Below, in pieces: positions 7,844-14,514 of a stretch of DNA of 21,155 nucleotides. The notes under the pieces are model-generated. The model had not been told where the DNA came from. It made no database searches and saw nothing but the letters and a program-made list of their open reading frames with translations. Both the position numbers and the translations under genes were made by a program. The stretch's first letter is position 1; every line of letters starts with the position of its first letter. Source of the stretch: Leptospiraceae bacterium UBA2033 (GTDB taxonomy: Bacteria > Spirochaetota > Leptospiria > Leptospirales > Leptospiraceae); contig DDBL01000051.1 of the NCBI GenBank assembly GCA_002333425.1, forward strand, positions 1-21,155, in the 5' to 3' direction.

Positions 7844-7862
7844 CTATCTTCTAGAAGATTCT
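7844..7862 (-). terminator. Weak intrinsic terminator at the end of the prodomain-like gene
   Basis: Read on the minus strand, the perfect 14-base palindrome ATCTTCTAGAAGAT (7846-7859) is followed after TAG by a run of T residues (7838-7843). The stem overlaps the last codons and the stop of the gene. The stem is short and AT-rich, so termination may be inefficient. The convergent gene at 7003 ends four bases away. Confidence 0.35.
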
Positions 7863-8368
7863 CGCCACCAGTTTGGGAATGCGGATTTTATTTCACTTTG
7901 GGTTAGTAGTTTATTAGCCAAATGAATATTCTCAATTCCAGGACTGGTTTTAATTCGATAAATATTTCGAGTAGAATTTATTTTTTCGTGTAACGTTAAC
8001 TTCTGAGTATCCGCCCACACTCGAATATTCTTTTCATCCAAGTCTTCTTTGAACTCAACAAAGATGTCGCCAGGTAGTGTCATTTTTCGCCCACCTTCTA
8101 CTTCCTCGAATACTTCTGAATACATATTGGAATGAGTTTTGGGAAGAAAACCCTTAGAGAGAAAGGATTTTAACTTAGGATCTCTAACTTCCATCATTTT
8201 AACTTGTTTCCCATTTTGGATTTCAGCGATATAACCCACATTAAGGTAAATCGTCTGTAGCCTCTCTCCATCACGCCAAATATATTCTATTGACTTCGCA
8301 TTTAACTGCGCTAAAAATATAAAAACCAAAATAAATCCTACTATTCTAATTATTTTAAAAATAACCAT
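7844..8368 (-). CDS. Exported stand-alone subtilase prodomain-like protein
   Basis: The 174-residue product has a hydrophobic signal segment (about 4-22, possible cut after QLNA at residue 24). The C-terminal half follows the usual pattern of kexin/subtilisin (S8) prodomains: GDIFVEFKEDLDEKNIRVWA (100-119), then INSTRNIYRIKT (130-141), ANKLLTQSEIKSAFPNWWRE (151-170). Such prodomains normally end with an A-PN motif just before the catalytic domain. Here the protein stops after SSRR and no protease domain follows. The earlier part, IEYIWRDGERLQTIYL (27-42), resembles sequence also found ahead of bacterial S8 prodomains. The gene lies directly downstream, on the same strand, of a P-domain subtilase that lacks this region. 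The inferred role is folding chaperone and inhibitor acting in trans. AAAGGG sits six bases before the ATG. It could instead be an unrelated inhibitor. Confidence 0.6.
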   Translation of the reverse strand: MVIFKIIRIVGFILVFIFLAQLNAKSIEYIWRDGERLQTIYLNVGYIAEIQNGKQVKMMEVRDPKLKSFLSKGFLPKTHSNMYSEVFEEVEGGRKMTLPGDIFVEFKEDLDEKNIRVWADTQKLTLHEKINSTRNIYRIKTSPGIENIHLANKLLTQSEIKSAFPNWWRESSRR

Positions 8369-8430
8369 TGTTTACCCTTTCTTAAACTATACTCAATTAA
8401 CGTGAATTCGATGGGAGAAAATTTTTTAAT

Positions 8431-8560
8431 TGTCACCCCCGAAATTTTCTGTCGGGGGTCTCAAGTAATATTAAATCCCTATTACAACTTGAGATTCCCA
8501 AAATCGCTTGGCGGTAGTGGATGCAGTAGTATCGCATCGGATGGAATTTTGGGAATGACA
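8431..8560. repeat. Multi-hairpin intergenic repeat
   Basis: Three inverted pairs follow one another: ACCCCCGA (8435-8442) with TCGGGGGT (8452-8459); TCTCAAGT (8459-8466) with ACTTGAGA (8487-8494); ATTCCCAAAAT (8494-8504) with ATTTTGGGAAT (8546-8556). The last pair encloses a smaller hairpin, GATGC (8520-8524) with GCATC (8534-8538). The whole is bounded by TGTCA (8431-8435) and TGACA (8556-8560). It lies between the subtilase and the prodomain-like gene and is much more GC-rich than its flanks. It looks like a small non-autonomous mobile repeat or a structured RNA; no terminator T-tract is evident. Confidence 0.6.
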
Positions 8561-8617
8561 AATTGAGGACTACTCCAAATTTTTACAGCGAATTGACATT
8601 GCTCATTCATAATTTCT

Positions 8618-10411
8618 TTACTCATTTCTTCCATAAAACTTCAATCCCCAACTTGCGAATACACCTCCGTAACCCCAACCAGTATAATTTCCGGCACCCG
8701 ATCTCCTGTCTGCAATACGTAAAGTCCATGAACCAATTACCGACTCACCCAGATGCCTTGCAGTTCCAAATGTCCATCCTGAATAATTTCCACACCTTCC
8801 TACTTGGGTAGTACTATACGGTTTTGAGTTTGAATTAGAACAAATATGAGCTTCTCCTAATATACTTTGAGTTCCATTTGGAGAAATAAGTACAACTTCT
8901 AAGTCAGAAGCATCTGCATTTGTGGTTGTAAGTGTAACTTCTATAAATTCAATTTTAGAAATGGAAGTATTAGAATTACTTATTGAAATACTATTAGAAG
9001 CACCTAATTCTAAACTTGTATTATTAGTAAATGAGGTATTTACAGAAATAATTCCAGTGTCATAGGTTTTTAAATTTCCTACGTTTGTCCAGGTTTTTGC
9101 TAAAGCTACTGCACGGCTAATATCAATTACCCCAAAACCATACTTATGATTGATATTATACGGAATACCAGAACTAGAAATTTTAGAACCAGAATTGGTA
9201 ATCCAATCTGAATCAAAAGGATCATTTTTGCGAGCTGATTCTGCAAGTATGAGTTTGACATCTCGCCATCCTAGATTTGGATTTTCTTTGAGGATAAGGG
9301 CTACTGTTGCCGTTGCCATTGGAGCTGCCCCTGATGTTCCATTAAAAATTTTACTATAATTAAAATTCGTAAGTTGTTTACTTTGCGAATGTCCTGCATT
9401 TATATAACTACTTGGAAGAGGATTGTACCCAATAGAACTTGATAGATCCGTTGTCCAAATTCCATCTAGGGTTGAAGAGTATGTGGTTTTTTGGGAGTAT
9501 CCGCAAACCCAGAGATTGGCACCTTTTTCAGAATAACTCACTCGTTTACCATTATCCATAATTCCACAAATAGAAATTACACCATAAAAATTTGCCTGAC
9601 CGTCTTGATTTGAATTGTCTGTTTCTAAACTTCCATTTGGATATAATGCACTAGATCCACTAGCAGAAACCGAATTATCGACATTAGCCCCATTGCCAGC
9701 AGCCCATACATAGACTGTACCTTTTCCATTTCGACCATTTAATAAACCATATTCTAGACTATCCTTCCAAAGAAAAGAGGCAAACGAATTTTTACCTGTA
9801 GCGTCTGTCGCTCCCCAACTATTGTTTGAAGTAAACACATAATTTGCTGCATGACTCATTGCGAATCCTTGGTTGGCGTCCGTTGGATTCGCGAGAACAT
9901 TATAACCAACAAGACATGACCTAGGGGCTATTCCAGATAATCCCCTTCCATTTTTATCTCGAGCAGCAATCACTCCTGCTACGGCTGTTCCATGGTACGC
10001 GTTATTACTGTAAGGATCCGATATAGAAGTAGAATATCCAAAATCTCCTGGAACAAAATTATAACTAGCTTCTGGAATGTTATTCACACTTAAATCTTCG
10101 TGATAAATATCTAAACCATCATCAACGACAGCAACTCGAATCCCTTCTCCTCGGTTGGTATTCCAAACAGTTCCTATATTCAAATCTTCTCCTGAATTGT
10201 GTAAATGCCATTGTGATTCATAATATGGGTCAGTTCCAGAATCATCCAAGAAGATTCTATCATTGCAATTGGAAGATTTTGCTCCTGAGTTTGAAATTAG
10301 CGCAAAAAATAGTAGATTTCGATTTTTGGAATTTTGTGTTACTTGGCACTTAGAGGAAGATAATAAAATAATTAAAGAAAATAGAACGAAATGGATACAC
10401 AATTTAGGCAT
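8618..10411 (-). CDS. Kexin-like subtilisin family (S8) serine protease with a P domain, lacking a prodomain
   Basis: This 597-residue exported endopeptidase has a hydrophobic leader (about 6-20); Cys22 could be a lipid site, but Lys at -1 argues against it. The catalytic domain begins abruptly at DPYYESQWHLHNSG (61-74). The triad is clear: Asp97 in VAVVDDGLD, His140 in YHGTAVAGVIAA and Ser360 in NGTSGAAPMA, with the oxyanion Asn240 in AAGN. Residues about 455-595 form a proprotein convertase P domain: DLEVVLISPNGT, WTFGTARHLGESVIGSWTLR and a closing WGLKFYG. Family members usually carry 80-100 prodomain residues between leader and catalytic domain. Only about 40 low-complexity residues are present here, and a prodomain-like protein is encoded downstream at 7844-8368. 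The ATG gives an intact leader; its Shine-Dalgarno is weak. Substrates are unknown. Confidence 0.93.
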   Translation of the reverse strand: MPKLCIHFVLFSLIILLSSSKCQVTQNSKNRNLLFFALISNSGAKSSNCNDRIFLDDSGTDPYYESQWHLHNSGEDLNIGTVWNTNRGEGIRVAVVDDGLDIYHEDLSVNNIPEASYNFVPGDFGYSTSISDPYSNNAYHGTAVAGVIAARDKNGRGLSGIAPRSCLVGYNVLANPTDANQGFAMSHAANYVFTSNNSWGATDATGKNSFASFLWKDSLEYGLLNGRNGKGTVYVWAAGNGANVDNSVSASGSSALYPNGSLETDNSNQDGQANFYGVISICGIMDNGKRVSYSEKGANLWVCGYSQKTTYSSTLDGIWTTDLSSSIGYNPLPSSYINAGHSQSKQLTNFNYSKIFNGTSGAAPMATATVALILKENPNLGWRDVKLILAESARKNDPFDSDWITNSGSKISSSGIPYNINHKYGFGVIDISRAVALAKTWTNVGNLKTYDTGIISVNTSFTNNTSLELGASNSISISNSNTSISKIEFIEVTLTTTNADASDLEVVLISPNGTQSILGEAHICSNSNSKPYSTTQVGRCGNYSGWTFGTARHLGESVIGSWTLRIADRRSGAGNYTGWGYGGVFASWGLKFYGRNE

Positions 10412-10556
10412 CTTAAAACTTAGGTCTGAAGAAAATATGTTTGTAAACTAATTAATTCACATAAAATTCACTGTTTTAAAATTTTGTTTTACTAATTTTC
10501 CACTAGAATTTTATATCTACTTGAATTCTAAATTTCTTAAAAGGACGAAGATAAAC
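10412..10556. promoter_or_regulatory. Divergent promoter region between the subtilase gene and gltA
   Basis: This 145-base AT-rich stretch must drive both flanking genes. Toward gltA, TTTACT (10488-10493) and TATATC (10512-10517), 18 bases apart, could be a weak -35/-10 pair. AAGGA at 10541-10545 lies 11 bases before the gltA ATG. No convincing pair was found for the subtilase gene. Only the location is well supported. Confidence 0.3.
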
Positions 10557-11846
10557 ATGGCAGAAAAGGCAATTCTCAAGATTGGCGATAAGGACTACGA
10601 ATTACCCGTAATTGAAGGGTCAGAAAAAGAAAAAGCAATTGATATTACAAAACTCAGAGCACAGACTGGATATGTTACAATAGACAGTGGATATTTGAAT
10701 ACTGGAGCTTGCACAAGCGCGATTACTTTTTTAGATGGGGAACTCGGAATTTTGCGCTACAGGGGAATTCCTATTGAGCAGTTAGCTGAGAAATCTACTT
10801 TCACTGAGGTTGCCCATTTACTCATTTATGGAAAACTTCCAAGCCACCCAGAGCTTTTAACTTGGAATGAATCTCTCACCAAACACACTCTGATTCATGA
10901 AGATTTAAAACGTCTATTTAGCGGTTTTCCAAAAGATGCGCACCCGATGGCGATCATGTCTTGTATGATTGCATCTCTTTCTACCTACTACCAAGATTCT
11001 TACGATCCAGAAAATCCAGAACATAGAGAAATTTCTATTCGTAGACTACTTGCAAAATTTCCAACGATAGCCGCTTTCTCTTACAAAAAATCTATCGGTC
11101 AACCAGCAGTTCACCCACAAAACTCTCTCGATTATTGTGGAAATTTCCTCAACATGATGTTCTCCGTTCCAGCAGAAGAATATAAAATTGATCCAGAAAT
11201 TGTGAAAGCATTAAACCTACTTTTAATTTTACATGCTGACCACGAACAAAACTGTTCTACTTCTACAGTTCGTTTAGTTGGTTCCAGTCTTGCTAATATT
11301 TACGCGGCAATTTCTTCCGGAATTTGTGCACTTTGGGGACCACGACATGGTGGGGCTAACCAAGAAGTTCTCGAGATGTTAACCGAAATCAAACAAAGTG
11401 GAATGTCCGTAAAAGAAGTTGTGACCAAAGCAAAAGATAAAAATTCTACCTTCCGTCTAAGCGGATTTGGTCATAGAGTTTACAAAAATTTTGACCCACG
11501 CGCAAAGATCATCAAAAAAGCTTGTGATAGCGTACTTCTCAAAATGGGAATCAAAGATCCACTTCTAGACATTGCAAAAGAATTAGAAGAAGCAGCTCTA
11601 AATGATCCTTACTTTGTAGAAAGAAAACTTTATCCAAACGTTGACTTCTACAGTGGAATCATTTACCGCGCCCTTGGAATTCCTGTAAACATGTTTACTG
11701 TAATGTTTGCAATGGGACGCCTCCCTGGTTGGATTGCACAGTGGAAAGAAATGATAGAATCCCCTGACATGAAAATCGGGCGCCCTCGCCAAATCTACAC
11801 AGGACCAACAGAAGTTTCTTACGAAGACGCAAAGAAAAAAGCTTAA
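10557..11846 (+). CDS. gltA: Citrate synthase, type II-like
   Basis: The enzyme condenses acetyl-CoA and oxaloacetate to citrate at entry to the TCA cycle. Starting at the ATG 10557 the protein is 429 residues, as in E. coli. Catalytic and binding histidines then fall at almost the E. coli positions: HADHEQNCSTSTVR with His229, WGPRHGGANQEV with His264, and SGFGHRVYKNFDPRA with His306. NVDFYSGI supplies the catalytic Asp near 363. An upstream in-frame TTG at 10521 would add 12 residues, but the ATG has an AAGGA ahead of it and gives the family-standard N-terminus, so it is preferred. The next gene follows after a 29-base perfect palindrome. The gene is apparently transcribed from the divergent region with the subtilase gene. 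Confidence 0.96.
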   Translation: MAEKAILKIGDKDYELPVIEGSEKEKAIDITKLRAQTGYVTIDSGYLNTGACTSAITFLDGELGILRYRGIPIEQLAEKSTFTEVAHLLIYGKLPSHPELLTWNESLTKHTLIHEDLKRLFSGFPKDAHPMAIMSCMIASLSTYYQDSYDPENPEHREISIRRLLAKFPTIAAFSYKKSIGQPAVHPQNSLDYCGNFLNMMFSVPAEEYKIDPEIVKALNLLLILHADHEQNCSTSTVRLVGSSLANIYAAISSGICALWGPRHGGANQEVLEMLTEIKQSGMSVKEVVTKAKDKNSTFRLSGFGHRVYKNFDPRAKIIKKACDSVLLKMGIKDPLLDIAKELEEAALNDPYFVERKLYPNVDFYSGIIYRALGIPVNMFTVMFAMGRLPGWIAQWKEMIESPDMKIGRPRQIYTGPTEVSYEDAKKKA

Positions 11847-11855
11847 TTAATCCCC

Positions 11856-11884
11856 GTAGAGACAGGTTTGAAACCTGTCTCTAC
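11856..11884. repeat. 29-base perfect palindrome (GTAGAGACAGGTTT arms)
   Basis: GTAGAGACAGGTTT (11856-11869) is followed by a single G and its exact reverse complement (11871-11884). It begins nine bases after the gltA stop. The type GTAGAGAC...GTCTCTAC is familiar to me from intergenic palindromes scattered in several bacterial genomes, notably cyanobacteria (from memory, not searched). No T-tract follows, so a standard intrinsic terminator is doubtful. It lies just ahead of the methyltransferase gene. Confidence 0.85.
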
Positions 11885-11897
11885 TCCTATATCGTTA

Positions 11898-13187
11898 TTG
11901 AAACACCTTACGCCTATTAACCTCACAAACGCAACTGCCATGTTAGTTCTGACAGGACATCCATGGATATTTCGAAATAAATTTTCTAGATACGAAAAGG
12001 GTTTGCGAGATGGAGACTGGTTACTTTTACTTGGTGCGGGTAATAAGGAATTAGGCGTTGGGATTTATGCAGACACAGGACTCATTGCAGTTCGGATATT
12101 TTATTTTGGAGATAATTTTAGTTTAGAAATTTTAGAAAATAAAATCACGAAACGACTAGAAAAACGCTTTCCACTTCTTGAACATACAAACAGTCTTCGC
12201 TGGATTCATGGGGAGAATGATAATTTGCCAGGGGTTACGGTAGATGGACATGGAAAATGCTTAACTGTAATGTATTACTCTACTTCATTAGAATCATTCG
12301 CTAGGTATATTAGTAAATTTGTATATTCAAAACTTCTAATATACGAAAAATTAAAAGTGAAACCAGAAGTTTTAATTCTAACTAGCCCAAACAGAAAAGG
12401 TTTTGAGTCTAAAAAGACTGGCTACAGGCTACTTAGGGGAACAAAGCCAGAGCAAATAGAAATCAATTACCATGGTATTGATTACTTAATAGATCCTTTC
12501 GGACAAAAGTCAGGGATGTACAACGATATTAGAAATCTTCGTGATTACGTATTAAACAAAAAGGAATTTTTTTTAGAAAAAAAGGTTCTAAATTTGTTTT
12601 CCTCAAATGGGTTACTCTCTATTTGCCTCGAAAAAGCGGATGCTAAATTAATTGTATCCTTAGAAGATAGCCGAAAAGCAATCGCCGTTCACGTTTCCAA
12701 TTTACAAAACTCATTGGATTCAAAACATATATTCTCTAACTCTAATGAATCTAGCGATATTCCATTTTTATCAAAAGAAAATCAATTTAAAAGCGGCAAA
12801 CAAATAATTCTAAAAGCTGATATTTTTAAACAGTTAAAATCTATATTAGAAAATCTGAATATACAATTTGATGTAATTATTATCGACCCGCCTAGTTTAA
12901 CGGCTAATGACAAAGATAAAGTCAGTGCAAGACTTACCTACAAAAGATTAATTTCAGAGTCGATTCCTTACCTTAAAGAAAAAGGAAGTCTAATTCTATG
13001 CTCCTGCTCAAATCGAATTCATCCAAACGACTTTGAAAAAATTTGCAAAGAAGCTATTACAGAATCGGGAAGAAAAATTAAAACCCCTATCCGTTTGACA
13101 AATGAAATCGATCACCCAACGCTTGCAACGTTCCCAGAGGGTAATTACTTTAAGGCGCATATCTACCATGATTTATCTAGCGTTTAA
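11898..13187 (+). CDS. rlmI: RlmI-family class I SAM-dependent rRNA methyltransferase
   Basis: It is predicted to methylate a cytosine in 23S rRNA (E. coli RlmI makes m5C1962). From the TTG at 11898 the protein is 429 residues. The N-terminal PUA-like RNA-binding part shows TGHPWIFRNKF (18-28), matching the HPWVF start of the family. The catalytic domain has a SAM-loop variant, LNLFSSNGLLS (231-241), DVIIIDPPSL (motif IV, Asp330) and LCSCSNRI with Cys368 and Cys370. It ends with the typical DHPTLATFPEGNYFKAHI. An upstream TTG at 11868 lies inside the palindrome and an ATG at 11940 would remove part of the PUA fold, so 11898 is the compromise; no strong Shine-Dalgarno identifies it. The exact target base is inferred only from family. 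The 3' end overlaps the next gene by 20 bases. Confidence 0.85.
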   Translation: MKHLTPINLTNATAMLVLTGHPWIFRNKFSRYEKGLRDGDWLLLLGAGNKELGVGIYADTGLIAVRIFYFGDNFSLEILENKITKRLEKRFPLLEHTNSLRWIHGENDNLPGVTVDGHGKCLTVMYYSTSLESFARYISKFVYSKLLIYEKLKVKPEVLILTSPNRKGFESKKTGYRLLRGTKPEQIEINYHGIDYLIDPFGQKSGMYNDIRNLRDYVLNKKEFFLEKKVLNLFSSNGLLSICLEKADAKLIVSLEDSRKAIAVHVSNLQNSLDSKHIFSNSNESSDIPFLSKENQFKSGKQIILKADIFKQLKSILENLNIQFDVIIIDPPSLTANDKDKVSARLTYKRLISESIPYLKEKGSLILCSCSNRIHPNDFEKICKEAITESGRKIKTPIRLTNEIDHPTLATFPEGNYFKAHIYHDLSSV

Positions 13188-13710
13188 TAAACCGTTCCAA
13201 GTTCTTTCGCAATTCAAACCTTTAGATGATAAAGTTACACTTGCGGCTTACATTCATTTACCGGAAAAACCAAAGGCTGTCGGAAGACTTGACTATGACA
13301 GTGAAGGTTTACTTCTGTTATCCGATGATATTCGCTATATCCAGAAAATGACTGATCCCGAAGAAAAAATTGAAAAAGAATACTTCGTGCAAGTCGAAGG
13401 TATTCCAAAAGAAGTTGATTTAGCAAAATTCACCAAAGGAATTCAGACACAAACCGAATACTATAAACCGGCAAAGGCAACTTTAATAGCAGAACCAGAA
13501 TTTTTATGGGAGAGAAATCCACCAATTCGAAAACGCCAATCTATTCCAACTTCGTGGCTAAGTATTATTATCCGCGAAGGAAAAAATAGACAAGTTCGTA
13601 AGATGACCTCCTTCATTGGATTTCCCACACTACGTTTGATTCGAGTCAGAATCGGAAATATTTCACTGGAGAAATTAAAACCTGGTGAATTTAGAAAAAT
13701 TTCTTTTTAA
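13168..13710 (+). CDS. rluE: RluE-like 23S rRNA pseudouridine synthase
   Basis: The enzyme is predicted to isomerise a uridine in 23S rRNA to pseudouridine (U2457 in E. coli for RluE). The 181-residue protein begins MIYLAFNKPFQVLSQF, the usual family start, so an in-frame ATG 66 bases upstream, which only adds residues overlapping rlmI, is rejected. AAGG at 13152-13155 precedes the chosen ATG. The catalytic motif is VGRLDYDSEGLLLL with Asp42. Later motifs are SWLSIIIREGKNRQVRKM and GFPTLRLIRVRIG, closest to the RluE branch, which lacks an N-terminal S4 domain. It overlaps the rlmI gene by 20 bases, so the two rRNA modification genes appear translationally linked downstream of gltA. Confidence 0.9.
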   Translation: MIYLAFNKPFQVLSQFKPLDDKVTLAAYIHLPEKPKAVGRLDYDSEGLLLLSDDIRYIQKMTDPEEKIEKEYFVQVEGIPKEVDLAKFTKGIQTQTEYYKPAKATLIAEPEFLWERNPPIRKRQSIPTSWLSIIIREGKNRQVRKMTSFIGFPTLRLIRVRIGNISLEKLKPGEFRKISF

Positions 13711-13778
13711 CGTATAGCTATAGCTTCGCCAGCAGTTGGTTCTTTGAAATTTGGTTTTGGTTATTTTTAACGGCTTTG

Positions 13779-14390
13779 TTAAGTATAAATATCCTCTTGG
13801 TATCTAAAAACTCTATAAAAGAAGAAACCATCATCACAAAGACGCATCTCGCCGGAAAAATTTAACCTAGGGAGGTTGGGAATTCCAGCTTTTACAAGGA
13901 ATTCAGAAACAGTCTTAGCAAAATCGAGACAGTCTACCTTTAACAAATACGTAAAGATTGCTGACATCGACATGCCGTGACTAACCCTAAGAAGTTGCAA
14001 AACAGCCCAATCAGATCCCCATGGTCGGATACCAACTTTTTTCAATTCCATATCTTCGTCTTGGTATTTCGTTGAGACATTGGAATATTGTGGAATGAGA
14101 CCGTTTGCAATATGAATTTTGTAACGTTTGAGTAAGTAATGTAGATACAATTTGAATCCTTTGTATTTTTTAAGCTTCTTTTTCAAATCCTCCAAAAAAC
14201 AAACAGGTATCATTAAAGAAGAGCTGATTTCAAATAGTCGAACATCAGAACAAGTAGCGACACTTTCAGGAGTATTAAAAATTTTCTCATCTCGAAAAAG
14301 TCCTTTATGATTTACCGTCTCTTCTTCCTTTAAAAAAGCCAATTTTTCATCCATTCGTTTCATTGCCGCAAGATAAGTTTCTTCGTTCAT
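13779..14390 (-). CDS. DUF1564 family protein (Leptospira-type)
   Basis: This 203-residue cytoplasmic protein has no signal peptide. Residues about 55-150 carry the DUF1564 pattern: SSLMIPVCFLEDLKKKLKKY, then a YLHYLLKRY stretch, a helical spacer, and WGSDWAVLQLLRVSHGMSMS followed by AIFTYLLKVD. The family is known to me as expanded in Leptospira and of unknown function. The short strand followed by helices faintly resembles small DNA-binding folds, but that is weak. The last 40 residues (GEMRLCDDGFFFYRVFRYQ) are aromatic and less conserved. The gene is divergent from waaA across 124 bases that hold a hairpin and converges with rluE, with 68 bases between the stops and no clear terminator. 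Confidence 0.75.
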   Translation of the reverse strand: MNEETYLAAMKRMDEKLAFLKEEETVNHKGLFRDEKIFNTPESVATCSDVRLFEISSSLMIPVCFLEDLKKKLKKYKGFKLYLHYLLKRYKIHIANGLIPQYSNVSTKYQDEDMELKKVGIRPWGSDWAVLQLLRVSHGMSMSAIFTYLLKVDCLDFAKTVSEFLVKAGIPNLPRLNFSGEMRLCDDGFFFYRVFRYQEDIYT

Positions 14391-14427
14391 AATTTTCTCC
14401 TAATAGAATGGGTAAGAAAATTAGCAA

Positions 14428-14460
14428 AAGGCGCTGATTTTTTTCCTAAAATTGCGCCTT
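14428..14460. promoter_or_regulatory. Inverted repeat between the DUF1564 gene and waaA, a possible operator
   Basis: AAGGCGC (14428-14434) and GCGCCTT (14454-14460) are exact inverted copies. Inside them ATTTT (14437-14441) pairs with AAAAT (14448-14452) around a six-base loop. It lies 37 bases from the DUF1564 start and 54 bases from the waaA start, in the only shared control region of both genes. It might bind a dimeric regulator or form an RNA hairpin in either transcript. Confidence 0.45.
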
Positions 14461-14514
14461 AAAACCAATAAATTATGAGATGACAACATTTTCAAAGCAG
14501 GTGAAATAGAGAAA

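Noticed and set aside
8563..8811. 82-codon plus-strand frame near the subtilase 3' end
   Set aside because: It mostly overlaps the P-domain coding sequence in antisense and has no ribosome binding site or family pattern.
10521..10556. Twelve-residue N-terminal extension of citrate synthase from a TTG at 10521
   Set aside because: The ATG at 10557 has AAGGA upstream and gives E. coli-like length and histidine numbering.
11868..11897. TTG start for the methyltransferase at 11868
   Set aside because: It lies inside the 29-base palindrome with no ribosome binding site; starting at 11898 places HPWIF at the family position.
13102..13167. Earlier ATG for the pseudouridine synthase at 13102
   Set aside because: The added 22 residues overlap rlmI, are Arg/Gln-rich and have no family counterpart; MIYLAFNKP at 13168 is the normal family start.
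13711..13778. Terminator between rluE and the DUF1564 gene
   Set aside because: Only very short inverted pairs (for example GCTATAGC) and no stem followed by a T-run could be found.
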